A stretch of 64,000 nucleotides of DNA from Empedobacter brevis NBRC 14943 = ATCC 43319 (GCF_000382425.1 NZ_KB908291.1:1-64000), one strand, 5' to 3'; shown: positions 26,392 to 36,407, numbered from the stretch's first letter. Notes: generated from the sequence alone by a model not told the origin. A program made the numbers and translations.

Positions 26392-27255
26392 TTATTTGAC
26401 TATTGGTCGAATCAAACCTTCTTGCGCTACACTGCAAATCAATTCACCTGAACGATTAAATAAATTGCCTCGCGTAAAACCTCTTGTGTCATTTGCACTA
26501 GGCGAATCGACACTTACCAAAATCCAGTCATGCAAATTTGGTTCACGATGAAACCAAATCGAATGATCTAAACTGGCCATTTGTGTATTCCCAAAGTGCG
26601 CTTTGGAAGCATGAGGTTTTATAGCAGTGGATAATAAGTTATAATCTGAACTATATGCAATTAATTGATGAATAAGAGGCAATGGTAAATTTGTCGGAAC
26701 ATCATTAAATGTTAACCAAACATTGCTGTTGTTAGGATAATCTTTTTTATCAAAAGGGTTGACAAACTCAACCGGCTTGAAATCTAACGGACGTTCTGCT
26801 AAGACAAACCGCATGATTGATTTTGGTAAAACCGAACCAAATTGCTCTGCGACATCATTCCAGCTCATTAATTCTTCAGGCGGGGTAACAACAGGCATTT
26901 CATCCTGGTGTTCGTATCCTTCCTGTTTCAATTGAAATGAACATGCCATTACAAAAATAGGAACATTATCCTGTTTAGCTGTAACGACACGTGTGCTAAA
27001 ACTTCCTCCATCCCGAAGGTTTGCAACGTCAAAATAAATAAGTTTTTCTAAATCTCCCGGTAAAATAAAATAGGAATGAAGGGAATGGCAAAAACGATCT
27101 GAAGGAACAGTTTGATAGGCTGCATGCAACGCTTGGCTTACCACTTGTCCTCCGAAAACGTTTGGACTTCCCATAAAAGAACTTTTCCCTTCGAATAGAT
27201 TTTCTTCTAATTTTTTTAATGAAATCAATTCGATGAGTTCTTGAGTCGTTTTCAT
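26392..27255 (-). CDS. tesB: Acyl-CoA thioesterase II
   Basis: 287 residues, a double hot-dog protein of the usual TesB length. FGGQVVSQALHAAYQTVP and LHSYFILPGD in the first half, LASLDHSIWFHREP with the Asp/His/Trp pattern and GLIRP near the end. Hydrolyses medium and long acyl-CoAs to free acids. It is 8 bases after the nitronate monooxygenase gene on the same strand. Confidence 0.9.
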   Translation of the reverse strand: MKTTQELIELISLKKLEENLFEGKSSFMGSPNVFGGQVVSQALHAAYQTVPSDRFCHSLHSYFILPGDLEKLIYFDVANLRDGGSFSTRVVTAKQDNVPIFVMACSFQLKQEGYEHQDEMPVVTPPEELMSWNDVAEQFGSVLPKSIMRFVLAERPLDFKPVEFVNPFDKKDYPNNSNVWLTFNDVPTNLPLPLIHQLIAYSSDYNLLSTAIKPHASKAHFGNTQMASLDHSIWFHREPNLHDWILVSVDSPSANDTRGFTRGNLFNRSGELICSVAQEGLIRPIVK

Positions 27256-27263
27256 TTTTAAGT

Positions 27264-28229
27264 CTAAAATTTCAAATTATTTAATTTCTGCACATTTTGT
27301 TCCAATGCAGTTTTGTATTCTGTTTTCATCCGGGTGATTAACTCTTTCGTAGAAATCACATCATGAATACCTGAAACTCCATGTCCGGCAGACCAGATAT
27401 CTTTCCATGCTTTATGTCCTTCCCCGCCAATTAATTTTGAAAAATCTTCTTCTTTCTTTTCATCTAAATTTATTCCTGAATGAAGAATACTTGGTTTCAA
27501 GAAATTGGCATTAACACCTGAAATTCCATCTGTGTAAAGAACATCTTCGAAAGTAGAGTCGACCAGCATCTTCTTGTACTCTTCATCAGCTGAAGCTTCT
27601 TTTGTTGCAATAAAACGCGTTCCGATATAAGCGAAATCAGCTCCCATATTTTCAGCAGCTAGAATATCGTTTCCATTGTTCATTGCACCTGCTAAAATTA
27701 AACAACCATCATAAAATGTGCGAATCTCATCAATTAAAGCAAAAGGATTTGCAGTACCTGCATGTCCGCCCGCACCGGAAGCAACGGCAATAATCCCGTC
27801 CACACCGGCTTCTGAAGCTTTTTCGGCATGACGTTTTTTAATAACATCATGAAAAACCAGCCCGCCGTAACTATGAACAGCATCTACAACTTGTTTTACT
27901 GCGCCAAGTGAAGTAATAACCAGAGGAACTCTATATTTTGCACATAGCGCCAAATCTCCTTCAAGACGAGGATTGGTCTTATTAACAATTAAATTAACAC
28001 CAAAAGGAGCCGCTTTTTTACCGGTTTCTTCTTCAAATTTTTTCAATTGAGAAGTAATCTCAATTAACATTTGTTCAAAATCTTCTGCGCTTCTTCCGTT
28101 GAGAGAAGGGAAAGTTCCGCATACTCCATTTTTACATGATTCTATAACTAACTCAGTTCTAGAAACAAGAAACATAGGAGAAGTAATCAAAGGGAGGTCT
28201 AAACTATTTTTAAATTCTTGTAGGGTCAT
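27264..28229 (-). CDS. Nitronate monooxygenase (2-nitropropane dioxygenase family)
   Basis: About 321 residues from the Met at 28229 (MTLQEFKNSLDLPLITSPMF). The longer frame to 28364 adds 45 residues unlike the family and would cross the divergent MATE promoter, so I rejected it. TIM-barrel flavoprotein: LPLITSPMFLVS, the FMN/phosphate loops GIIAVASGAGGHAG and LILAGAMNNGNDI, and AYIGTRFIATKEA. Oxidises alkyl nitronates such as propionate 3-nitronate. Often found near fatty-acid genes, as here with tesB and an acyl-CoA synthetase. Confidence 0.85.
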   Translation of the reverse strand: MTLQEFKNSLDLPLITSPMFLVSRTELVIESCKNGVCGTFPSLNGRSAEDFEQMLIEITSQLKKFEEETGKKAAPFGVNLIVNKTNPRLEGDLALCAKYRVPLVITSLGAVKQVVDAVHSYGGLVFHDVIKKRHAEKASEAGVDGIIAVASGAGGHAGTANPFALIDEIRTFYDGCLILAGAMNNGNDILAAENMGADFAYIGTRFIATKEASADEEYKKMLVDSTFEDVLYTDGISGVNANFLKPSILHSGINLDEKKEEDFSKLIGGEGHKAWKDIWSAGHGVSGIHDVISTKELITRMKTEYKTALEQNVQKLNNLKF

Positions 28230-28335
28230 ACTAAAATTTTTTAATGTGGTATGTGATGCAATATAGTTATAAATTATTTTTACGGAAATTAAAATTCCTT
28301 TATAATTTCTAAATGTAGAAGCAAAACCTTTGATG

Positions 28336-28343
28336 TATCTTTG
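28336..28343 (+). promoter_or_regulatory. -7 box (TATCTTTG) of MATE gene
   Basis: TATCTTTG matches TAnnTTTG and ends 14 bases before the TTG start at 28358, leaving room for only a very short leader. Confidence 0.5.
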
Positions 28344-28357
28344 CAATTCTAAATTTC

Positions 28358-29815
28358 TTGACATTGGATTTAAAAGAACACTTAAGACGCAATATTAAAC
28401 TGGCATTTCCGGTAATGATTACTCAAATGGGACAAATTTCTGTCAACATTATAGATAACATTATGGTTGGTGGTCTAGGAGGAAAATATGATAATGTAGA
28501 AGATGAGGTTTTAGGAAAAACAGCTTTGGCTGCTGCATCCTTAGGAAATTCATTGTTTTTTGCAGTTTTGGTATTTGCTTTTGGATTTAGTTTTGCTTTG
28601 TCTCCATTAATCGCTGCTGAAGATTCGAAAGGAGATAAAAAAATGGCTGCGAATTATTTTTCTCATAGTCTGGTGTTGAATGTAACCTTATCAATTTGTT
28701 TATTCTTACTGATAACATTCTTAAAACCCTTGATGTACTATATGGGACAGCCTGCTGATGTGGTAGAAAAGTGTATCCCATACTTGACAATTATGACATT
28801 CTCAATGATTCCATTGATGATTTTTCAAACGTTTCGTCAGTTATCCGAAGGTTTATCATTAACCATTCCGGTTACTATTGCAACAGTTTTAAGTAACATC
28901 GTTAACATTACTTTAAATTATGGCTGGATTTATGGGAACTGGGGATTTCCTCGTTTAGAAGTGGCTGGTGCAGCATGGGGAACATTTGTCGCACGTTTGG
29001 TGATGATGGTATTCCTTGTTGTAGTGTTAATGAATTTTGAAAAGACGAAGTCGGTTTTAAAAGAAGCGCAATTCAAAGCAAATCATTTTCAAAAAGTTAT
29101 TTTTAGGAAAATCGCTGGCATAGGAATTCCAACAGCTTTAACATCCTTCTTCGAAATGAGCGCGTTCTCTTTAGCGGCGTTTGTTTGCGGCTATACCTTT
29201 ACAAATTCTATTGCAGATCAAGAATTGGCAAAAGTTAATTTAGCAGCCCACCAAATTGCAATTAATCTTGCTTCAACGACCTTTATGATGTGTACAGGAA
29301 TTGGAGTTGCTGCAACGGTTCGAATAGGAAATCAATTAGGGTTGAAAGATTATAAAACATTGCGGGAAGCTGGTTGGTCATGTATTTTAATGGTACTCTC
29401 ATTTATGATTCTATGTGGAATTCTATTTATTGCATTCCGTTATCAGTTGCCGACTATTTATTTGGACAACCCTGATGTAATTAATCTGGCAGCTCAACTT
29501 TTGATTATCGCGTCACTTTTCCAGATGTCAGATGGTATACAATTAGTCTTATTAGGAGCATTGAGAGGAATGACAGATGTAAAAATACCTTCAATTCTTA
29601 CCTTTATTTCGTATTGGTTGATCGCGATTCCAATCGGTGTTGTGTTGGCAATTGTTTTCGAAATGCGTGCGTTTGGAATGTGGATTGGATTAGGAATTGG
29701 ATTAACTGCTTCGGCAATATTTTTGATGATCAGATACAATCGTCAAACGAATAAAATGATTAGGGAAAATCCTAATTCTGATATAATTTTAGAAGATAAA
29801 TTAAAAAATATATAA
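28358..29815 (+). CDS. MATE-family multidrug efflux transporter
   Basis: 485 residues, 12 predicted helices in two similar halves. It begins with LKEHLRRNIKLAFPVMITQMGQISVNIIDNIMVG, the typical first MATE helix, and has GVAATVRIGNQLG in the second half. No ATG fits: the start must be TTG at 28358 or 28364. Exchanges Na+ or H+ for cationic drugs in the inner membrane. The small acidic gene follows after 1 base. Confidence 0.9.
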   Translation: MTLDLKEHLRRNIKLAFPVMITQMGQISVNIIDNIMVGGLGGKYDNVEDEVLGKTALAAASLGNSLFFAVLVFAFGFSFALSPLIAAEDSKGDKKMAANYFSHSLVLNVTLSICLFLLITFLKPLMYYMGQPADVVEKCIPYLTIMTFSMIPLMIFQTFRQLSEGLSLTIPVTIATVLSNIVNITLNYGWIYGNWGFPRLEVAGAAWGTFVARLVMMVFLVVVLMNFEKTKSVLKEAQFKANHFQKVIFRKIAGIGIPTALTSFFEMSAFSLAAFVCGYTFTNSIADQELAKVNLAAHQIAINLASTTFMMCTGIGVAATVRIGNQLGLKDYKTLREAGWSCILMVLSFMILCGILFIAFRYQLPTIYLDNPDVINLAAQLLIIASLFQMSDGIQLVLLGALRGMTDVKIPSILTFISYWLIAIPIGVVLAIVFEMRAFGMWIGLGIGLTASAIFLMIRYNRQTNKMIRENPNSDIILEDKLKNI

Positions 29816-29816
29816 A

Positions 29817-30053
29817 ATGGAATTACCAAAATTTTTATTGGCAGATAATTCAACAATGCCAGACAAAATCTTTATTTTACACACAGAATATCCACGCTTT
29901 TTATTAGATGTAGAAACTGACGATATCGAATGGTTTGAAGATATTTCTGAAGAGGAAGACAACGAAGAGTTTAATACTGAAATGGCCAATTTAATAGAAG
30001 ACGCATTAGATTTTTATGATCAAGAGATGTCTTTATTAGATGAAGAAGAGTAA
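29817..30053 (+). CDS. Small acidic conserved hypothetical protein
   Basis: 78 residues, with a very acidic C-terminal half (SEEEDNEEFNTE, LLDEEE) and a more ordered N-terminal half (KFLLADNSTMPDKIFILHTEYPRFLLDVETD). Starts one base after the MATE stop, so it is co-transcribed with it. I do not know a function; it looks like a conserved cytoplasmic flavobacterial protein. Confidence 0.7.
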   Translation: MELPKFLLADNSTMPDKIFILHTEYPRFLLDVETDDIEWFEDISEEEDNEEFNTEMANLIEDALDFYDQEMSLLDEEE

Positions 30054-30174
30054 GTCTTAAATAAATAAAATCACATGGTTTTATTAGTGTTAAATTTACA
30101 CTAGAAATAATTTATATGCTTGCATTATAATTTTTTTATTAGTATTTTGCAACTAAAGAAAATTATTCAAAACC

Positions 30175-31950
30175 ATGGAAATAAAACGATTATTTGATTT
30201 TCCGCAAAATCAATTAGAAAATAATCCTCGAGAGGATGCTTTAGTGTCTAAAGTGAACGGAACTTGGGTGAAAACATCTACACAAGAATACGTTGGCAAA
30301 GCAAATGCATTTAGTCGAGGATTATTACAATTAGGAATCAAGCCACAAGATAAAATTGCAATCGTAACTTCAACTAATCGTACCGAATGGAATATTTGTG
30401 ACATTGGTATACAGCAAGTTGGTGCAATTTCTGTTCCGTTATATCCCACACTTTCCGAAGATGATTTTGAATATATCTTGAACAATGCCGAATGTAAGTT
30501 TATTATTGTTTCTGATAAAGGTCTATATGATACCGTAGCAGCTGTAAAAGATAAGGTTTCTACATTGGTTGGTATTTATAGTTTTGAAGAAATTTCCGGG
30601 GTACCTAATTATAAAGAAATCTTAGATTTAGGAGCGGACAATTCAACACAACATGAAGTAGAAAGCATCAAACAAATTATTAAGCCATCGGATATGGCTA
30701 CCTTAATTTATACATCAGGAACAACAGGTCGTCCAAAAGGAGTTGTTTTGACTCATGAAAATATTGTATCCGACGTTTTGATGTCTGTGGATCGTATTCC
30801 AAATTTCCCTGATCAGGCAATCGCATTAAGTTTTCTTCCTATTAATCATGTTTTTGAACGCATGCTGATTTATTTGTATCAACATTTGAATATTGGGATT
30901 TGGTATGCAGAAAGCATCGATAAATTGGGAGATAACATGAAAGAGGTTAAACCTCATGTGATGACTGTTGTACCACGTTTAGTTGAAAAAGTTTACGATA
31001 AAATTTACAATACAGGAGCTTCTACCGGAGGACTTAAGACTAAAATTTTTATGTGGGCTTTAAGTCTTGTTGAAGATTATGATCCTTTTAATCCGAAAGG
31101 TGGATTATTTGGATTAAAACATTCAATAGCGAAAAGTCTGGTCTTCAGTAAATGGAAAGAAGGAGTAGGAGGGAATCTTGTGTGTATGGTTTCAGGATCA
31201 GCACCTTTAGCTGCTCGTCTTAATCATATTTTTTGGGGTGCAGGAATTCCTATTTTGGAAGGATATGGATTGACAGAAACATCGCCTGTAATTTCGGTAA
31301 ACTGTATGAAAAAAGAAGGTTTCGGAATAGGAACTGTTGGTGCGCCATTAAAAGGAATTGAAGTTAAAATTGCTGAAGATGGAGAGATCTTGGTTAAAGG
31401 CCCGAATGTAACACAAGGTTACTATAAAGATCCTGAGAAAACGGCTGAAGCATTTACACCGGATGGTTATTTCAAAACAGGAGATATTGGTGTATTAGAA
31501 AGAGGTTTATTAAAAATTACGGACCGTAAAAAGGAAATGTTCAAAACTTCCGGAGGTAAATATATCGCACCGCAGATTATAGAAAATAAATTTAAACAAT
31601 CTCGTTTTATAGAACAAGTAATGGTAGTTGGGGAAGGAGAAAAAATGGCTTGCGCAATCATTCAACCTAATTTCCAAGTATTGAAAGATTACCTGAGAAT
31701 AAAAGGAATTGAAGAACCGGCTTCTAATTCCGATTTAATCAAAGAACCGGCAATTTTAGATATTATTGGTCGGGAAATTGAAAAAATGAATAAAGGATTA
31801 GGTCATTGGGAACAAATAAAGAAATTTGAACTAACTCCTGAAGAATGGACGATTGATGATGGACTATTGACACCTACATTAAAACTGAAACGCAAAAACG
31901 TATTAGCAAAATATCAGGATTTGTATAATAAATTATACGACAAGAAATAA
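30175..31950 (+). CDS. Long-chain acyl-CoA synthetase (AMP-forming)
   Basis: 591 residues. The AMP-binding loop TLIYTSGTTGRPKGVVLTHEN is at residues about 177-197, then LSFLPINHVFER, ILEGYGLTETSP, YFKTGDIG and LKITDRKKEMFKTSGGKYIAP, all hallmark motifs. Activates long-chain fatty acids to acyl-CoA for phospholipid synthesis or beta-oxidation. Monocistronic with its own terminator. Confidence 0.9.
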   Translation: MEIKRLFDFPQNQLENNPREDALVSKVNGTWVKTSTQEYVGKANAFSRGLLQLGIKPQDKIAIVTSTNRTEWNICDIGIQQVGAISVPLYPTLSEDDFEYILNNAECKFIIVSDKGLYDTVAAVKDKVSTLVGIYSFEEISGVPNYKEILDLGADNSTQHEVESIKQIIKPSDMATLIYTSGTTGRPKGVVLTHENIVSDVLMSVDRIPNFPDQAIALSFLPINHVFERMLIYLYQHLNIGIWYAESIDKLGDNMKEVKPHVMTVVPRLVEKVYDKIYNTGASTGGLKTKIFMWALSLVEDYDPFNPKGGLFGLKHSIAKSLVFSKWKEGVGGNLVCMVSGSAPLAARLNHIFWGAGIPILEGYGLTETSPVISVNCMKKEGFGIGTVGAPLKGIEVKIAEDGEILVKGPNVTQGYYKDPEKTAEAFTPDGYFKTGDIGVLERGLLKITDRKKEMFKTSGGKYIAPQIIENKFKQSRFIEQVMVVGEGEKMACAIIQPNFQVLKDYLRIKGIEEPASNSDLIKEPAILDIIGREIEKMNKGLGHWEQIKKFELTPEEWTIDDGLLTPTLKLKRKNVLAKYQDLYNKLYDKK

Positions 31951-31953
31951 AAT

Positions 31954-31987
31954 AAAAAAATCCCTTCAAAATTGAAGGGATTTTTTT
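31954..31987. terminator. Rho-independent terminator between convergent genes
   Basis: AAAAAAATCCCTTCAA and TTGAAGGGATTTTTTT form a near-perfect symmetric stem-loop that can stop both the acyl-CoA synthetase gene and the converging peptidase gene. Confidence 0.9.
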
Positions 31988-32004
31988 ATTTTATTTCTAT
32001 TCTT

Positions 32005-32694
32005 CTATTCTCTTCGTCCACCCATGGCCATCATGACAAAATAAAGTAATTGGGCCAATGAACCAATTGCTGCTACAACATATGTTCTGGCAGCCCATTT
32101 TAAAGAGTCTTTTGCACCTTCATATTCGTTTGGCATCACCATATTATTTCCTTTTAACCAAGCCAAAGCTCTGTTAGAAGCATCATATTCTACCGGTAAT
32201 GTTACAAAAGCAAAAACAGTTGTTACAGCGAATAAAAAGATACCAATCCATAATAAGGTTGCATTTTTAGAAGTTGCCATTACAACCAAACCTAACATTA
32301 AAATCCATTGATTCAATCGAGAAGCGATATTTACCATAGGAACCATTTTCGAACGAAATTGTAACATGCTATATCCTACGGCATGTTGTACTGCATGTCC
32401 TACTTCGTGTGCTGCAACTGCGGCCGCCGCTGCATTACGTTCATGGTAAACGACTTCTGATAAATTAACGGTCTTATCTGCCGGATTGTAATGGTCAGTT
32501 AATTGGCCTGGAGTAGAAATGACTTGAACATCATGAATATTATTGTCAGAAAGCATTTTTTCTGCAATTTCTCTACCTGACATTCCATTTGCTAAATGTA
32601 CTTTCGAATAATATTTAAATTTACTTTGCAGTCGGTTGCTGACAAACCAACTAATTAGCATAAATAGTCCAATAATAATGTAATAACCTGTCAT
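32005..32694 (-). CDS. Zinc metallopeptidase, YugP family
   Basis: 229 residues. N-terminal helix 3-20, zinc motif AAHEVGHAVQHAVGY at about residue 94 (HExxH), then three C-terminal hydrophobic helices and a late LPVEYDASNRAL with a likely third ligand. Integral membrane protein of the inner membrane. Physiological substrate unknown. Confidence 0.85.
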   Translation of the reverse strand: MTGYYIIIGLFMLISWFVSNRLQSKFKYYSKVHLANGMSGREIAEKMLSDNNIHDVQVISTPGQLTDHYNPADKTVNLSEVVYHERNAAAAAVAAHEVGHAVQHAVGYSMLQFRSKMVPMVNIASRLNQWILMLGLVVMATSKNATLLWIGIFLFAVTTVFAFVTLPVEYDASNRALAWLKGNNMVMPNEYEGAKDSLKWAARTYVVAAIGSLAQLLYFVMMAMGGRRE

Positions 32695-32868
32695 CTATTT
32701 CTATTTTATTTTTTAATCGTTTTTAATACTACTATTAAATTTCAAAAAGTATTCCAATAAGTGAATAGGGACAAAAATAATAGAATTGTTGGCTTTTTGG
32801 CAGAATTCTATATTAAATCATATAACTTATATGCTGAAGAACTGACATTTTTGTTAAAATATTTTCAA

Positions 32869-32895
32869 TTGAAATTGCAAAACTCATTACCTTTG
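32869..32895 (+). promoter_or_regulatory. Promoter TTG-N16-TACCTTTG giving an apparently leaderless mRNA
   Basis: TTG at 32869 and TACCTTTG at 32888 are spaced as in Bacteroidota promoters. The ATG at 32902 begins only 6 bases after the -7 box. Confidence 0.55.
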
Positions 32896-32901
32896 TAGGC
32901 T

Positions 32902-34026
32902 ATGAGTATTCATATTAAAGAAGTACAATCAAAACATGATTTGGAGACATTTATTAGGTTTCCAATGAATTTGTATAAGGATAATCAGTATTACGTACCG
33001 CCCTTTATTAATGAGGAAAAGGAAACATTAGATGTTTCTAAAAATCCCGTTTTTAAGGATGCAGAGGCACGTTATTTTCTAGCTGAAAAAGAAGGAAAAA
33101 TAGTCGGACGTGTTGCAGCAATTATCAATTGGCAAGAAGTCAACAATCAGCAAAAGCGCAAGATGCGTTTTGGTTGGTTTGATATGATTGATGACATTGA
33201 AGTAACAAAAGCTCTTTTGACGAAAGTTCAAGAAATAGGAAAAGAAAATAAATTAGACTACATTGAAGGTCCTGTTGGTTTTTCGAATTTGGAAAAGGCC
33301 GGAATGTTGACCAAAGGATTTGATAAGCTGGCTACAATGGTTGGTTTGTATAATTTTCCATATTATGCACAACATTTAGAGTCGTTAGATTTTGAAATGG
33401 CAAATGAATGGGTAGAATATGAATTAATGGCACCAACTGAACTACCTGAAAAGGTGGTGAAATTCAATAAAATTATTCGCGAGCGTTATAAATTGAGAGA
33501 ATTGAAGTTTACAAAAACTTCAGAAATTCTTCCGTATGTAGATGAAATGTTCGATCTGTTGGATAAAACATATAGTGAATTGGATACCTATGTTCCTATT
33601 GCTGATTACCAAATAGAATATTATAAAAAGAAATACATTCCGTTTATCAATCCTGATTTTGTAAATTGTATCATAGATGAAAATGGGAAAATGGTTTCCT
33701 TCGCTATTACAATGCCTTCCTATTCGAAAGCAATGCAAAAAGCAAAAGGTAAAATCTTTCCGTTTGGCTGGTGGCATTTGATGAAAGCGAGTAAAAAGAA
33801 CGATTCAGCTCAGTTTTATCTAATCGGAATTGATCCAAAATACCAAGGTAAAGGTGTGACAGCGTTGATTTTTAGTGCAATGTTCGATACATTTAATAGA
33901 AATAATATTGAATTTTTAGAAACGAATCCGGAGTTAGCAGATAATGAAAGTATTCAGGTCTTATGGAAAGCATATTCGCCTGTTAACCACAAACGACGTA
34001 AGACATATAGAAAGTCAATTCAATAA
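32902..34026 (+). CDS. GNAT-like acyltransferase-fold protein
   Basis: 374 residues. Two halves: an N-terminal part with FPMNLYKDNQYYVPPF and FLAEKEGKIVGRVAAIIN, and a C-terminal acetyltransferase fold with FYLIGIDPKYQGKGVTALIFSAMFD, whose QGKGV is the acetyl-CoA pyrophosphate loop. Widespread in Bacteroidota; some databases carry the doubtful label GTP cyclohydrolase, which the sequence does not support. Substrate unknown. The M14 peptidase follows after 17 bases. Confidence 0.75.
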   Translation: MSIHIKEVQSKHDLETFIRFPMNLYKDNQYYVPPFINEEKETLDVSKNPVFKDAEARYFLAEKEGKIVGRVAAIINWQEVNNQQKRKMRFGWFDMIDDIEVTKALLTKVQEIGKENKLDYIEGPVGFSNLEKAGMLTKGFDKLATMVGLYNFPYYAQHLESLDFEMANEWVEYELMAPTELPEKVVKFNKIIRERYKLRELKFTKTSEILPYVDEMFDLLDKTYSELDTYVPIADYQIEYYKKKYIPFINPDFVNCIIDENGKMVSFAITMPSYSKAMQKAKGKIFPFGWWHLMKASKKNDSAQFYLIGIDPKYQGKGVTALIFSAMFDTFNRNNIEFLETNPELADNESIQVLWKAYSPVNHKRRKTYRKSIQ

Positions 34027-34043
34027 GCATAAAAAAATAATAA

Positions 34044-35201
34044 ATGTTTGATATTCATCAACTCGATAGAGAATATTCGACTTTCAGACAAGAAGGTTTT
34101 GATTCTAAATGGTTAAATTTTGAAGCCCTAAAAAACTATTTTTCAAAAAAATCTTTACAGAAAGAACAAATCGGAACATCTTTTTTAGGAAACGAAATTT
34201 ATAAATTAAGTTTTGGAACAGGACAAAAACGGTTATTGATTTGGTCTCAAATGCATGGAAATGAATCTTCAGGTACTCGTGCGATGTTTGATGTAATCAA
34301 TTTTTTTGAACAAAAATCTGAATTGGTGCAACTCATTTTATCTCATCTTACGATTGATTTTATTCCCATGTTAAATCCTGATGGTGCAAATGTTAATACA
34401 CGTCGAAATGCAGTTGGGATTGACATTAACCGCGATTTTTTAGCAAAAGAATCAACTGAAATTCATGTTTTACTGCATCAAATTGAGCAAGGGGAATATC
34501 AAACATTGTTCAATTTACATGATCAGCGAACAATTTTCAATGTCGGACAGACGGCGAAACCTGCGACATTGTCCTTTTTAGCTCCTTCTTACAATGTAGA
34601 AGAAGATGTGAACGATGTTCGTGAAAAAACAATGGGTATTATTCAAGCAATGAATACAGAATTGCAAAAAGTAATTCCTGGACATGTAGGACGTTATACA
34701 TCAGAATTTTATCCTATGTCAACTGGAGATAATTTCACGAAAATGGGATATCCGTGTGTGTTGTTTGAAGCCGGACATTTTCCAAATGATTACCAACGCA
34801 ATACAACCAGAAAATACAATGCATTGGCTATTTTAGCTGGTTTGTGGACTTTAGCAACGCAGGAGAATTTTCCATTTGATGAATATTTATCGATTCCTCA
34901 AAATGGACAAAAATATTTGGATATTATTGTGCATCATGTTCAAATCAGAAATGGAGAAAATTCTTCTGTTGTGGATTTGGGCATTTATTTTGAAGATGAA
35001 TACAATGAACAGGCAAATTCGGTGGAGCAAATTGCGAAGATTAGTGAGATCGGGGATTTGAGAAAATTTATTGGCCATCTTGAAATTGATGCAGAAAAGC
35101 AGCTGTATAAAGGAATCAATAAAAATTATCCGGTATTGAATCAAATTGCAACATTTGAAATAGGTTCAATTAAGATGAAAAATGGAGAAATCATTGATTA
35201 A
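34044..35201 (+). CDS. M14-family zinc carboxypeptidase-like protein
   Basis: 385 residues without signal peptide. Zinc ligands in WSQMHGNESSGT (His and Glu), then FIPMLNPDGANVNTRRNAVGIDINRDF with the substrate-binding Arg and NRD, the third zinc His in LFNLHDQRTIF and a catalytic Glu in CVLFEAGHFP. A C-terminal extension of about 100 residues follows. Probably cleaves peptides or muropeptides in the cytoplasm. The thioredoxin-like gene starts 37 bases on. Confidence 0.85.
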   Translation: MFDIHQLDREYSTFRQEGFDSKWLNFEALKNYFSKKSLQKEQIGTSFLGNEIYKLSFGTGQKRLLIWSQMHGNESSGTRAMFDVINFFEQKSELVQLILSHLTIDFIPMLNPDGANVNTRRNAVGIDINRDFLAKESTEIHVLLHQIEQGEYQTLFNLHDQRTIFNVGQTAKPATLSFLAPSYNVEEDVNDVREKTMGIIQAMNTELQKVIPGHVGRYTSEFYPMSTGDNFTKMGYPCVLFEAGHFPNDYQRNTTRKYNALAILAGLWTLATQENFPFDEYLSIPQNGQKYLDIIVHHVQIRNGENSSVVDLGIYFEDEYNEQANSVEQIAKISEIGDLRKFIGHLEIDAEKQLYKGINKNYPVLNQIATFEIGSIKMKNGEIID

Positions 35202-35237
35202 TTATTTATACATTTAAAATCATAAATTAAAAATACA

Positions 35238-35789
35238 ATGAAAAAAATAGTGGCAATTGCAGTTGTTGCAATTTTAGGATTTTCTACACATAGTTTTGCT
35301 CAGCAAAAAGTTTTGAATCGTACCATTACAACCGAAAACGGTACGAAAATGTTGACAGGAGAATTCGAGAGAAAAGCATTAGAGAAAGCAGATTTTAAAG
35401 AGTGGTACCATACGGAATATGATTCTTACGAAGTAGAGAAAAGTAAATTGAAATCTCTAAAAGGGTTACGTAATTATCGTTTGGAAGTTTTTGTCGGGAC
35501 TTGGTGTCCCGATTCTCGTCGTGAATTACCGCGTTTGTACAAAATTTTAGATGATATAAAATTTCCTCAAAACAGATTGAAAGTGATTGGGATGAACCGA
35601 GAAAAGAAAAGCTTCAATGGAGAAGAAATCAATAAAAATGTGACACACGTTCCAACAATTATCGTTTATAATAATAAAAAAGAAGAAGTTGGAAGAATTG
35701 TAGAATCTCCTGTTTCCGGGTATTTAGAAGAAGATTTGGCACAGATTGTGAATGGTACGCCATTGACTCCAAATTATGCAAATGAATAA
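35238..35789 (+). CDS. Exported thioredoxin-like protein
   Basis: 183 residues. Signal peptide ends THSFAQ (about residue 22). VFVGTWCPDSRRELPRL places a single active-site Cys where CxxC would be expected (CPDS), so it may act with glutathione-like or peroxiredoxin chemistry rather than as a classic oxidoreductase. THVPTIIVY supplies the cis-Pro. Overlaps the next start by a few bases, so coupled to the DUF4230 gene. Confidence 0.8.
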   Translation: MKKIVAIAVVAILGFSTHSFAQQKVLNRTITTENGTKMLTGEFERKALEKADFKEWYHTEYDSYEVEKSKLKSLKGLRNYRLEVFVGTWCPDSRRELPRLYKILDDIKFPQNRLKVIGMNREKKSFNGEEINKNVTHVPTIIVYNNKKEEVGRIVESPVSGYLEEDLAQIVNGTPLTPNYANE

Positions 35790-36399
35790 TTTAAAGAAAA
35801 TAATTCTCGCCGTTGTAGCTTTTGTTTTTGGTGTGATGATGACGTATTTCATCATGGATAAATTTAAAACTGAAAGCTACACGGAACAATCACATGTGAT
35901 TGCTTATCAGATAGAACGAATGAATAAAATGATTGTAGCTGAACAAACTTATTCAGATTTATACAACCATACTTCCAAAAAATCCTTGCCGGGATTTGCA
36001 GATATTTATTCCGCTGATAAAAAAGTAACGCTTTTAGTAAAAGCGAAGGTGCAAGCAACATATGACTTGAAAAAAATGGACATTGAATTGGATTCGGTGA
36101 ATAAGAAAATCATCATTAAGTCAATTCCTCCGGTTGAAATCAAGGTGTATCCAGATGTTAGTTTTTACGATATGGATCAAAGTGTTTTCAATAAATTTAG
36201 TAAAGATGATTTGAACGGAATAAAAAAACGAGCAGTAGAGCACGTAGAGAAAACGGTGGATCAAACTAAACTGAAGCAAGAAGCACATCAACAGCTCATT
36301 CAGAACCTTGGAGATTTATATTTTTTAGCCAAAACATATGGCTGGAAGATTGAGGATAAGACAAGTTATGCAAATGAATTGAATAAACTATACGATTAA
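35782..36399 (+). CDS. DUF4230 family membrane-anchored protein
   Basis: About 205 residues. I use the ATG at 35782 (MNNLKKIILAVV); another lies two codons upstream, and both overlap the upstream stop. One N-terminal helix (5-25), then a conserved domain with LLVKAKVQATYDLKKMDIELDS and KSIPPVEIKVYPD, typical of DUF4230. Function unknown. Co-translated with the thioredoxin-like protein. Confidence 0.8.
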   Translation: MNNLKKIILAVVAFVFGVMMTYFIMDKFKTESYTEQSHVIAYQIERMNKMIVAEQTYSDLYNHTSKKSLPGFADIYSADKKVTLLVKAKVQATYDLKKMDIELDSVNKKIIIKSIPPVEIKVYPDVSFYDMDQSVFNKFSKDDLNGIKKRAVEHVEKTVDQTKLKQEAHQQLIQNLGDLYFLAKTYGWKIEDKTSYANELNKLYD

Positions 36400-36407
36400 A
36401 ACAAAAG

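Noticed and set aside
28230..28364. N-terminal extension of nitronate monooxygenase
   Set aside because: The added 45 residues are unlike the family and the DNA carries the divergent promoter region.
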